Source: JBEIHI01 sp964655245
GTDB lineage: Bacteria; Bdellovibrionota; UBA2394
Reading direction: 5' to 3'
NCBI GenBank assembly: GCA_964655245.1
Contig: CAZZLQ010000004.1
Coordinates: 6,745 to 70,744, forward strand
DNA: 64,000 nt
The notes beneath the pieces are model-generated. The model did not search any database. It saw nothing but the letters and a program-made list of their open reading frames with translations, and was not told where the DNA came from. Numbering within the stretch: the stretch's first letter is position 1; the number at the start of each line of letters is the position of its first letter. A program made the translations under genes and the position numbers. Below are positions 1-7,513 of this stretch, piece by piece.

Positions 1-453
1 TCGAGCAGCTGGACCTTCGCCGACCATCAAATCTAATTTAAAATCCTCCATCGCTGGGTAGAGAATCTCCTCGACCATTCGTGGAATTCGGTGAATCTCA
101 TCGATGAACAAAACGTCATGGGGCTCAAGATGGGAGAGCAGAGCCGCGAGATCGCCTGCCTTCTCAATTGAAGGCCCTGTTGTGACTCTGATGTTGACAC
201 CCAACTCAGAGGCAATGATGTGAGAAAGCGTGGTTTTTCCAAGGCCCGGAGGTCCATCCAAAAGAATATGGTCGAGAGCTTCCTTTCGCTTTTTCGATGC
301 ATCAATGAAGACTCGGAGATTCTGTTTGATCTTGTCTTGTCCAACGAACTCCTCAAGGAGTTTCGGCCGTAAGCTTAAAAGTTCTTCTCGATCGGATCGA
401 GGAGAGAGGATTCGATCATTAGTTGTGGTCTCTGAATTCGAATCAACGATCAT
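1..453 (-). CDS. ruvB: Holliday junction branch-migration ATPase RuvB, partial (N-terminal 151 residues)
   Basis: RuvB is the hexameric AAA+ motor that drives Holliday-junction branch migration together with RuvA. The 151 visible residues include the Walker A motif GPPGLGKTT and the Walker B motif FIDEIHR, both in the usual RuvB context (LEEFVGQDKIKQNL upstream). The rest of the gene, including the winged-helix domain, runs off the left edge. The ATG start overlaps the ruvA stop as ATGA, so the two are probably translationally coupled. It is the last gene of a yebC-ruvC-ruvA-ruvB run on the minus strand, the classic resolvasome order. Identification is secure from the motifs and neighbours; the truncation is only the window edge. 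Confidence 0.97.
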   Translation of the reverse strand, partial: MIVDSNSETTTNDRILSPRSDREELLSLRPKLLEEFVGQDKIKQNLRVFIDASKKRKEALDHILLDGPPGLGKTTLSHIIASELGVNIRVTTGPSIEKAGDLAALLSHLEPHDVLFIDEIHRIPRMVEEILYPAMEDFKLDLMVGEGPAAR

Positions 454-1064
454 ACGGGTTTTCCTTGCATGAGTTCTTTGAGGGCAGTTTTAACCATCGT
501 TTCCAAAGGCCACTGATCAAACTCAGAGGAGTTTTTTCGAGCTTGTTGAACTGCGCGCTGAACCTCTTGGCGTTGATAGCCGAGATTGAGGAGTACGCTC
601 TCAAGTTCCGACTCTTTGGGTAAATCAAAAGCTCCCTTGCTATTCATCGCTGCGGAAGCTCCACTCAAATTCTTTAGTCGGTCGGCTAGTTCAATGGACA
701 GACGATCTGCAGTCTTCTTTCCAATTCCCGGAATCTTTTGAAGCCGAGTGCCGTCTTTTTGCTGTATCGCCTTCATCAGATCTGCCGCTGATATTCCAGA
801 GAGAATGCCAATCGCCATTTTGGGGCCAATACCGCTGACTTTGAGGAGCTCGCGAAACAAGTCCCTTTCAAGGGTGTCTGCAAATCCAAAGAGTTGGAGA
901 GCGTCTTCCCGAACATGAGTGTGAATGAACAAAGAGACTTGCTCAGCAGCAATCGATTCAGCGCAAAAGGGAGTGTGATGAACTTCATAGCCCACACCCT
1001 GACAATCAATGATGGACGCGGTAGGCGTTTTTGCGAGGACTTTACCTGTGAGATGGGCGATCAC
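450..1064 (-). CDS. ruvA: Holliday junction branch-migration protein RuvA
   Basis: RuvA is the tetrameric junction-binding subunit that loads RuvB on four-way DNA. The protein has an N-terminal OB-fold (about residues 1-65), two helix-hairpin-helix motifs (VSGIGPKMA near 76-84 and IPGIGKKTA near 111-119) and a small C-terminal RuvB-contact domain. I chose the GTG start at 1064 because it gives 204 residues, matching the family length, and has an AAGGAAGG-type Shine-Dalgarno upstream. A longer reading frame to 1100 adds 12 basic residues that are not family-like. With this start the gene overlaps the end of ruvC by 23 bp and the start of ruvB by 4 bp, indicating one coupled operon. Confidence 0.96.
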   Translation of the reverse strand: MIAHLTGKVLAKTPTASIIDCQGVGYEVHHTPFCAESIAAEQVSLFIHTHVREDALQLFGFADTLERDLFRELLKVSGIGPKMAIGILSGISAADLMKAIQQKDGTRLQKIPGIGKKTADRLSIELADRLKNLSGASAAMNSKGAFDLPKESELESVLLNLGYQRQEVQRAVQQARKNSSEFDQWPLETMVKTALKELMQGKPV

Positions 1065-1584
1065 TTTTCGAAGTTTCCTTCCTTTGGCCCGACATTTCAT
1101 AGAGCTTGCGACTTTGTCGAAAGCGAATATGAGCGAGGCCTATCGCTAGAGCATCCGATTGATCCGTGCTTGTCATCACAAAAGTCTTGGGGAGCTTAAA
1201 GTGAAGTCGGACGAAATGCTCCACCTGCTCTTTTGTGGCCCGTCCTCCACCTGCCACGGCTTGTTTCACCTCAGTGGGAGTGTATTCAAAGCTTTCAAGT
1301 CCTGCCTCGGCGCATTTCATCAAAATCACTCCTCGCGCATGTCCTAGTTGAAGGGCGCTCAAGGGGTTTTTGGCAAAGAAAATTCGTTCAAGGGCTAGCT
1401 GCTGAGGGCGGTGCTTTTGAAGAATTTTTTCGAGATCCTGAGAAAGTTCAGAGAGCCGAAGGCCGAGGTTTTGGCTTTCATTCAATTCGATCGTTCCACT
1501 TTGAATAATCTGAATGCCTTGGGAGGTGTCTAAAACAGCAAAGCCTGTTCGAATGGAGCCTGGATCAATACTGATGATGCGCAA
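1042..1584 (-). CDS. ruvC: Crossover junction endodeoxyribonuclease RuvC
   Basis: RuvC is the dimeric resolvase that cuts Holliday junctions symmetrically. The RNase H-like fold starts with IDPGSIRTGF (Asp7). The other acidic catalytic residues are visible as Glu66 in LALERIFF and Asp141/Asp144 in TSTDQSDALAIG. The length of 180 residues is normal for the family. It sits between yebC (64 bp upstream) and ruvA (overlapping), the usual order in proteobacteria. A short basic C-terminal tail follows the catalytic domain. No unusual residue changes were seen. Confidence 0.97.
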   Translation of the reverse strand: MRIISIDPGSIRTGFAVLDTSQGIQIIQSGTIELNESQNLGLRLSELSQDLEKILQKHRPQQLALERIFFAKNPLSALQLGHARGVILMKCAEAGLESFEYTPTEVKQAVAGGGRATKEQVEHFVRLHFKLPKTFVMTSTDQSDALAIGLAHIRFRQSRKLYEMSGQRKETSKSDRPSHR

Positions 1585-1648
1585 GGTTCGCCCCCTCTCA
1601 ATTCTCTTTTAAGATAAGGAAGCGAGGCAGCTCGGTCCAGACTTTTGA

Positions 1649-2365
1649 CTAGGACTCTGCATTTGAGACGACCTTTTGAACATCGTCATGATCTTCGAGG
1701 GCGCTGACCAGTGAATCGATCTGTAGAGCCACTTCCGCGGTCACGGCGACCTTTGAGCTGGGAGTCGGCCCCAATTCAGCAAGCGCTGGTGATATCTTGG
1801 CAGCCTCTAGGGCCGCTCGAACGCTTTCAAAGCTTTCAGGCGAGGTTTGGATTTCGTATCCCTCATCAGAGGGCGTTAGATCGTCGGCTCCTGCTTCAAG
1901 CACGATGCTCATCAAAGAGTCCTCGGTGGCTTGATCCTTGGACACCAAAAAAACCCCCTTGGTTGAAAAGCCCCAGGCCACGGAGCCCATTTCTCCAAGG
2001 CTTCCACCATGTTTCTCAAAAATTTTTCGAATCTCGGGCTGGGTTCGGAGGCGATTGTCGGTCAATGCCTCGACCAAAATGGCGACTCCGCCTGGTCCGT
2101 AGCCTTCGTAGATCAGTTCCTCGATTTGTCCGCCTTCGAGCTCTCCAGATCCCTTCTTGATGGCGCGTTCAATATTGTCTTTGGGGACGCTGGCTGCGCG
2201 CGCGTCTGAAATCGCTTTCCTCAGTCGCGCATTGGCATCGGGATCTTTCCCGTTTTTTGCCGCAACCATGATCTCTTTTAAAATCTTTGTGAAGACGGCA
2301 TTTTTTCGAGCGTCAGTGACGGCTTTCAATCGCTTCACTTTGCTCCATTTGTTGTGACCAGCCAT
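1649..2365 (-). CDS. yebC: YebC/PmpR family protein
   Basis: Members of this family are DNA-binding transcriptional regulators or, as shown more recently for some, ribosome-associated factors that help translate proline stretches. The N-terminus MAGHNKWSKVKRLK is the family signature. The three-domain protein of 238 residues has the expected KKGSGE and YEGYGPGGVAI motifs. The frame is open to 2404, but the extra 13 residues are not conserved in the family, so I use the ATG at 2365. No strong Shine-Dalgarno is visible before either start. The gene is probably the first of the yebC-ruvCAB operon. Confidence 0.94.
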   Translation of the reverse strand: MAGHNKWSKVKRLKAVTDARKNAVFTKILKEIMVAAKNGKDPDANARLRKAISDARAASVPKDNIERAIKKGSGELEGGQIEELIYEGYGPGGVAILVEALTDNRLRTQPEIRKIFEKHGGSLGEMGSVAWGFSTKGVFLVSKDQATEDSLMSIVLEAGADDLTPSDEGYEIQTSPESFESVRAALEAAKISPALAELGPTPSSKVAVTAEVALQIDSLVSALEDHDDVQKVVSNAES

Positions 2366-2495
2366 TGTTTCATGGCTATCAATCGAAGTCTTGAATGGCA
2401 ACAACCGAGCGAGCTTTGAGGGCCCCAGGGGGTTTTTTCATTTGCTTTGCAGTAGTCTTCTAATTAAGTTTTGAGAGGGAAAAGGAGATCATTGT
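2366..2495. other. Divergent intergenic region between yebC and the parvulin lipoprotein gene
   Basis: This 130-bp gap must hold the promoters for the leftward yebC-ruv operon and the rightward ppi-liv operon. The right half contains an AT-rich segment (TAATTAAG near 2461-2468) that could act as a -10 region, but I could not assign a convincing -35/-10 pair. A strong AAAAGGAG Shine-Dalgarno precedes the ATG at 2496. No hairpin with a U-tract is apparent. Confidence 0.35.
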
Positions 2496-2972
2496 ATGAA
2501 ATTTTTTCAGTTAATTTTAGCTGCTCATCTGGTGGCTTTTGGTTTTATGGGATGCAAAAACAAATCTTCGGAAGCCGAGGTTAAGACGGCCACTCAAGCC
2601 CAAGCGGGCGAGCCTGAGAAGGTGAAGGTCCAGCATATTTTGATTGGCTTTAAAGGAAGTCTTCCTGGTCAGAATATTGAGAGATCTCCTGAGGACGCCA
2701 AAAAGCTTGCGATGGAGATTTTTGAAAAAGCAAAAGCCAAGGATGCTGATTTTGAGGCTCTGGTGAAGCAGTATTCGGAAGATAGGCCTCCTGGCATTTA
2801 TGAAATGACAAATGCTGGTATTGCCCCAGCGGCTGGAGCCTTCCCTCGTGAAGGTATGGTTCCCGCTTTTGGAAATGTTGGATTCAAACTGCAAGTGGGT
2901 GAAGTGGGATTGGCCGAGTTTGATCCGCAAAACTCACCCTTTGGCTATCACATTATCAAGAGACTGAATTAG
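2496..2972 (+). CDS. Parvulin-type peptidyl-prolyl isomerase lipoprotein
   Basis: This is a small exported prolyl isomerase likely to assist protein folding in the periplasm. Residues 1-20 form a lipoprotein signal ending in FMGC, giving lipidation at Cys20. A charged and flexible stretch follows, then a rotamase domain (about residues 45-158). That domain shows the parvulin landmarks KVQHILIGF near its start, FEALVKQYSED, a GMVPAFGN segment and the C-terminal PFGYHIIKRLN. It is one compact parvulin domain without a SurA-like chaperone part. The stop lies 20 bp before the liv binding-protein gene, so the two are likely cotranscribed, which is an unusual pairing. The fold assignment is firm; the client is unknown. 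Confidence 0.88.
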   Translation: MKFFQLILAAHLVAFGFMGCKNKSSEAEVKTATQAQAGEPEKVKVQHILIGFKGSLPGQNIERSPEDAKKLAMEIFEKAKAKDADFEALVKQYSEDRPPGIYEMTNAGIAPAAGAFPREGMVPAFGNVGFKLQVGEVGLAEFDPQNSPFGYHIIKRLN

Positions 2973-2992
2973 TCGTTCAATAGGAGAAGGAT

Positions 2993-4141
2993 ATGAGAAT
3001 GAAGTTTGCAAGTTTAAGCCTGGCGGCTTTGATCACAATGGTTGGCTGTAAAAAAGCTGCCGAACAAGCTGAAGCGGGAGATGTTCTGCGAATTGGTGAG
3101 TTCGGTTCATTGACGGGTACTGAGGCCACCTTTGGAATCTCAACTCACAACGGGATCAAGTTGGTCATCGATGAGATCAATGCGACTGGCGGTATCAAGG
3201 GAAAGAAGCTCGAATTGTTCACCGTTGATAATGGTGGAAAGCCCGAGGAAACGGTCAGCGCGGTGACGAAGTTGATCACTCAAAACAAGGTCGATGTTTT
3301 GTTGGGAGAGGTCGCAAGCTCACGATCGTTAGCAGCAGCTCCGATTGCCCAGCGAGCACAAGTTCCGATGATTTCACCGTCATCAACGAATCCCAAGGTC
3401 ACTGAGATCGGCGATTATATTTTCCGAGTCTGTTTTACCGATCCCTTTCAAGGCAAAGTGATTGCTAAGTTTGCTCTTGAAAATCTCAAGGCAAAAACGG
3501 CAGCCGTCTTGGTGGACAAGAAGAGTGATTACTCGGTTGGACTCTCGGACTTTTTCAAAAATGAATTTGTTGCGGGCGGCGGCAGGATCATTGATGAGCA
3601 GAATTATGTCGGTGGTGATATTGACTTCAAAGGTCAGTTGACCAATCTCAAGGGTAAAAATCCTGATGTCGTGATTGTTCCCGGCTATTATACAGAGGTC
3701 GGTTTGATCATTAAGCAAGCTCGAAGCTTGGGTCTCAAATCTGTCTTCCTTGGTGGAGATGGTTGGGATTCTCCCAAACTCTTCGAAATCGGTGGTGACT
3801 CCTTAGTGGGAAGCTATTTCTCAAACCACTACTCGGTGGATGATCCCGATCCGATGGTTCAGCAATTCATTCAAAAATATAAGGCTGCCTATAAGGGCGA
3901 GGTCCCCGATGGACTTGCTGCGATGGGATACGATGCGGCCCTTGTTTTGGTCGATGCCTTGAAGCGTGCCAATTCGACGAGCCGACCTGATATTCGAGCG
4001 GCGATCGCTGCCACTCAAAATTTCCGCGGCGTGACAGGAGTGATTACGATTGATCAAAACCGTAACGCTTCAAAGCCGGCTGTGATGTTGCAGATTGCAG
4101 ACCGTGGTCAGTTGAAGTTCGTTAAGCGCGTGGAACCATAA
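2993..4141 (+). CDS. livK: Branched-chain amino acid ABC transporter substrate-binding lipoprotein (LivK-like)
   Basis: This is the ligand-binding component of a HAAT-family ABC importer for branched-chain or related amino acids. The signal ends in the lipobox MVGC, so Cys19 should be lipidated. Most proteobacterial LivK/LivJ proteins are soluble periplasmic proteins instead. The mature part is a two-lobed type I periplasmic-binding fold (about residues 30-380) with family segments such as GSLTGTEATFGI, DNGGKPEETVSAV, GEVASSRSLAAAP and MGYDAALVL. It is followed directly by livH, livM, livG and livF. Substrate specificity cannot be read from sequence alone and could include amides or other amino acids. 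Confidence 0.92.
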   Translation: MRMKFASLSLAALITMVGCKKAAEQAEAGDVLRIGEFGSLTGTEATFGISTHNGIKLVIDEINATGGIKGKKLELFTVDNGGKPEETVSAVTKLITQNKVDVLLGEVASSRSLAAAPIAQRAQVPMISPSSTNPKVTEIGDYIFRVCFTDPFQGKVIAKFALENLKAKTAAVLVDKKSDYSVGLSDFFKNEFVAGGGRIIDEQNYVGGDIDFKGQLTNLKGKNPDVVIVPGYYTEVGLIIKQARSLGLKSVFLGGDGWDSPKLFEIGGDSLVGSYFSNHYSVDDPDPMVQQFIQKYKAAYKGEVPDGLAAMGYDAALVLVDALKRANSTSRPDIRAAIAATQNFRGVTGVITIDQNRNASKPAVMLQIADRGQLKFVKRVEP

Positions 4142-4146
4142 AGGAC

Positions 4147-5055
4147 GTGTCGGAGCTTCTTCAACACTTAGTGAATGGCATTTCTTTGGGCAGTGTTTAT
4201 GCATTGATCGCCATAGGCTACTCGATGGTCTATGGCATCTTGCAGCTGATCAATTTTGCGCACGGCGAAGTGGTGATGCTCGGCTCGGTCTTTGGTTTCT
4301 TTGTTGCACCTCGTCTCATGCAGCCACTCGAGCCTTCGACTCAGATGTTTGTGGCAGTGCTGTTGATTGCGATGGTGCTTTGTGGCTTCCTTGGCTTTTT
4401 CATCGAGTGGCTTTGCTATCGACCGATTCGTAAGGCCCCCCGCATGAATTGCTTGATTACCGCGATTGGAATCTCGCTGTTTCTTCAGTATTTCACTCAG
4501 CTAGACTTTGTGTTTGGGGCCATTCCTCAGAGCTATCCCGAGCTCATTAAAACAGAGACGCTATTCTCGATTGCAGGTGTTGAAGTCAGCAACCTCCAAG
4601 TTTTAGTTCTGCTTCTCTCGATAACACTCGTGGCTGTGCTTCAGTGGATTGTTTTCAAAACGAAGTTGGGTAAGGGAATGCGCGCTGTTTCTGAGAGTAC
4701 TGAGATTGCAGCGATGCTGGGTATTCCTGTGAATCGAGTGATAAGCTTCACCTTTATCTTGGGGAGTGTTTTGGCGGCTGCAGCCGGGACGTTGGTGGCG
4801 CTGATGTATCCTCGGGTGGATGCCATGATGGGATCTCTCTTGGGAATGAAAGCATTCGTGGCGGCCGTCCTGGGCGGCATTGGAAGTTTGCCAGGAGCTG
4901 TGCTGGGGGGGCTCATCATGGGCCTCGCGGAAGCGTTGACCGTCGGCTATTTATCCAGCGCCTTTCGGGATGCAATTGCCTTTGCGATTTTGATTGGGGT
5001 GCTTTTGATTCGGCCTTCAGGTCTTCTCGGACGAATCAAGGTGGAAAAGGTCTAA
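4147..5055 (+). CDS. livH: Branched-chain amino acid ABC transporter permease LivH
   Basis: LivH is one of the two inner-membrane subunits forming the translocation path. The protein is strongly hydrophobic with about eight membrane segments. It opens with the family pattern LVNGISLGSVYALIAIGY and ends with a GGIGSLPGAVLGG loop that contacts the ATPase. The GTG start at 4147 lies five bases after the livK stop; the AAGGA Shine-Dalgarno overlaps that stop, so spacing is tight and coupling to livK is likely. The length of 302 residues is typical. Confidence 0.93.
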   Translation: MSELLQHLVNGISLGSVYALIAIGYSMVYGILQLINFAHGEVVMLGSVFGFFVAPRLMQPLEPSTQMFVAVLLIAMVLCGFLGFFIEWLCYRPIRKAPRMNCLITAIGISLFLQYFTQLDFVFGAIPQSYPELIKTETLFSIAGVEVSNLQVLVLLLSITLVAVLQWIVFKTKLGKGMRAVSESTEIAAMLGIPVNRVISFTFILGSVLAAAAGTLVALMYPRVDAMMGSLLGMKAFVAAVLGGIGSLPGAVLGGLIMGLAEALTVGYLSSAFRDAIAFAILIGVLLIRPSGLLGRIKVEKV

Positions 5056-5058
5056 GCG

Positions 5059-6039
5059 GTGAAGCAGGTTTCAATTTTGATAGCATGGCTTGCTGGAGCA
5101 CTGATCCTTGGATTTGCATTCACCGAGTTTTTTGATCCATATCCGCAGACGATCATTGCTTTGATGGGCATTAATATTGTCTTGGCGGTGAGTTTGAATC
5201 TTGTGAATGGATTCACGGGACAGTTTTCTCTCGGGCACGCTGGTTTCATGGCAGTGGGCGCTTATGTTTCGGCCTTCATGACAACCGTGCTTTTGCCTCA
5301 GTTCCTCGGTCCAGATCTTGTGGGTCAAACTGGCGTTCAGGAATTGGCTCTTTTCTTGTCGATTATTATCGGTGGTCTTTTTTCGGGACTTGTAGGGCTT
5401 GTGGTTGGAATTCCCTCGCTTCGTTTGAGGGGCGATTATTTAGCGGTTGTGACTCTTGGATTCGGTGAGATGATTCGTATTTTTATTCTGAATATCGAAG
5501 CTGTCGGTGGTGCTCGTGGATTTTATGGCATTCCTCAGGTTGTGAATCTTTACTGGATCATGGTTTTTGTTTTTCTTTCATTTCTTTTCATTCATCGCAT
5601 TTTAAAGAGTGTCGTTGGAAAGCAGTTTATGGCGGTTCGCGATGATGAAACAGCTACCTTGGCGATGGGGTTGTCCACCACTCAGATTAAAGTTCGCTCC
5701 TTTGTCCTTTCATCTTTCTTTGCAGGTGTCGCGGGGGCCCTCTTTGCGCATTACTATGCCTATTTGAATCCGGCCACCTTCACTTTTAATTACTCATTTC
5801 AGATTGTTGCGATGGTTGTTTTGGGCGGAATGGGAAGCCTGACCGGGAGTATTGTCGCAGCCATTTTGCTGACGGGTTTGCTTGAGGTCTTGCGAGAGGC
5901 TCAGACGTACACCGGTCTGGATTTGCGAATGGTGATTTACTCGTTGATTTTGATCGTCATCATGCTGACTCGGCCTCAAGGAATTTTTGGAAGTCAGGAG
6001 ATTTGGGATTACTTTAAGAAGAAAAAGGCATCCGCATGA
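5059..6039 (+). CDS. livM: Branched-chain amino acid ABC transporter permease LivM
   Basis: LivM is the second membrane subunit of the importer. It carries about nine hydrophobic segments. The characteristic LVNGFTGQFSLGHAGFMAVGAY segment lies near the N-terminus and the coupling loop VVLGGMGSLTGSIVAA near residue 260. The gene starts with GTG three bases after livH and overlaps livG by 4 bp (ATGA). The length of 326 residues fits the family. Nothing unusual is seen apart from a lysine-rich C-terminal tail. Confidence 0.93.
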   Translation: MKQVSILIAWLAGALILGFAFTEFFDPYPQTIIALMGINIVLAVSLNLVNGFTGQFSLGHAGFMAVGAYVSAFMTTVLLPQFLGPDLVGQTGVQELALFLSIIIGGLFSGLVGLVVGIPSLRLRGDYLAVVTLGFGEMIRIFILNIEAVGGARGFYGIPQVVNLYWIMVFVFLSFLFIHRILKSVVGKQFMAVRDDETATLAMGLSTTQIKVRSFVLSSFFAGVAGALFAHYYAYLNPATFTFNYSFQIVAMVVLGGMGSLTGSIVAAILLTGLLEVLREAQTYTGLDLRMVIYSLILIVIMLTRPQGIFGSQEIWDYFKKKKASA

Positions 6040-6806
6040 GAAGTCTTGAAGTGCAAAATTTGAGCATTCAGTTCGGTGGGCTTAAGGCGGTTCAAAATGT
6101 GAGTCTCCACGTCGACGAGCGAGAGCTTGTTGGTTTGATTGGGCCTAATGGTGCGGGAAAGACCACGCTCTTCAATTTGATGACGGGGATCTATCAACCG
6201 ACCTCAGGCTCCGTGTTTATAAGCGGTGTGAATATTGCTCGGAAGAAGCCTTATCAGATCACCAATGACTGTCGAGCAGCTCGCACCTTCCAGAATATTC
6301 GTTTGTTTAAGGATCTTTCGGTCCTAGACAATGTTCTGGTCTCTTCTCATCTGAAAGTCCGTTATGGACTTCTGTCAGCATTTTTCCAAACGAAGTCCTT
6401 CCAGTGTCAGGAACGAGAGATTCGTGAAGAAGCGCTTCACTTGCTTCGAATCTTCAATCTGGACTCCAAGGCGGATGAGCTAGCCAAAAATCTGCCTTAC
6501 GGTGAGCAGAGAAAACTTGAGATCGCCCGAGCTTTGATGACAAAGCCAAAGATTTTGTTCTTGGATGAGCCGGCTGCGGGAATGAATGATGAGGAGACGG
6601 CCAAGCTTCTTGAGCTTGTGCGGTTTATTCGACAGGAATTCTCGATTGGCATTTTGGTGATTGAGCACGATATGAAGTTCATCATGGGCCTCTGTGAGCG
6701 AATTTATGTCCTCGATCATGGTCAGCTGATTGCCCAAGGATCACCCGACGAAGTGAAGCGAAACCCCGAAGTCATCAAGGCCTACCTTGGGGAGGAGGCT
6801 GCTTGA
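6036..6806 (+). CDS. livG: Branched-chain amino acid ABC transporter ATP-binding protein LivG
   Basis: LivG is one of the paired ATPases of the importer. Visible motifs are Walker A GPNGAGKT (36-43), the ABC signature variant LPYGEQ (153-158), Walker B ILFLDE (173-178) and the switch His211 in IEHDMKFIMGL. LPYG in place of LSGG is normal for LivG proteins. The start overlaps the livM stop as ATGA, and the stop overlaps the livF TTG start. A C-terminal EVIKAYLGEE motif is typical of the LivG family. Confidence 0.94.
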   Translation: MRSLEVQNLSIQFGGLKAVQNVSLHVDERELVGLIGPNGAGKTTLFNLMTGIYQPTSGSVFISGVNIARKKPYQITNDCRAARTFQNIRLFKDLSVLDNVLVSSHLKVRYGLLSAFFQTKSFQCQEREIREEALHLLRIFNLDSKADELAKNLPYGEQRKLEIARALMTKPKILFLDEPAAGMNDEETAKLLELVRFIRQEFSIGILVIEHDMKFIMGLCERIYVLDHGQLIAQGSPDEVKRNPEVIKAYLGEEAA

Positions 6807-7513
6807 GCTCCTTTCTGAATATTCAAAAATTGTCGGTTTCTTATGGGGCAGTGCAAGCTTTGAGAGACGTCAGTATTGAGGTTGCAAAGGGCGAGATTGT
6901 TACACTGCTTGGAAGTAACGGAGCAGGAAAATCCACTCTTCTCAGATCCATTATGAATATGGCTCCGGTCAACAGTGGAGCTATTGAGTTTGAGGGGGCT
7001 TCGATTTTGAAACTTCCCACGAATCAGATCGTTCGAAAAGGAGTGGCCCTTGTTCCCGAGGGTCGAGGTATTTTGCAAAGCCTGACGGTCCGAGAAAATT
7101 TAGAACTCGGAGCGTATCATCAAAAAAATTGGAATGCAGATCTTGAAGAAGTCTTTCGTCTTTTTCCAATCGTTAAAGAGCGTTTGAAACAAAGTGCTGG
7201 AACCCTTTCCGGCGGTGAACAGCAAATGTTGGCCATCGGAAGAGCTCTTTTGTCCCGACCTAAGCTCTTGCTTCTGGATGAGCCGTCTCTTGGTCTGGCA
7301 CCCAAAATCATCCAGAATATTTTTGCTCTCATACAGGAGATTCAAAAGCGCGGGGTGACCATTCTCCTGATTGAGCAAAATGCCCATATGGCAGTGAAGA
7401 TTTGTAGTCGTGCTTATTTGATTCAAAATGGTCGGATTGTCCTGTCAGGGACACGTGAAGAGATGCTCTTGAAGGAAGAGGAGACTCGACAGGCCTATTT
7501 GGGTGGCAACTGA
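6803..7513 (+). CDS. livF: Branched-chain amino acid ABC transporter ATP-binding protein LivF
   Basis: LivF is the second ATPase of the importer. Walker A reads GSNGAGKS (37-44), the signature is LSGGEQ (135-140) and Walker B is LLLLDE (155-160). The TTG start at 6803 overlaps the livG stop and has a strong GGAGGAGG Shine-Dalgarno five bases upstream, so the TTG is credible. The C-terminus QAYLGG is family-like. Its last 19 bp overlap the 3' end of the convergent unknown gene at 7495-9231, and no obvious intrinsic terminator separates the two. Confidence 0.94.
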   Translation: MSSFLNIQKLSVSYGAVQALRDVSIEVAKGEIVTLLGSNGAGKSTLLRSIMNMAPVNSGAIEFEGASILKLPTNQIVRKGVALVPEGRGILQSLTVRENLELGAYHQKNWNADLEEVFRLFPIVKERLKQSAGTLSGGEQQMLAIGRALLSRPKLLLLDEPSLGLAPKIIQNIFALIQEIQKRGVTILLIEQNAHMAVKICSRAYLIQNGRIVLSGTREEMLLKEEETRQAYLGGN

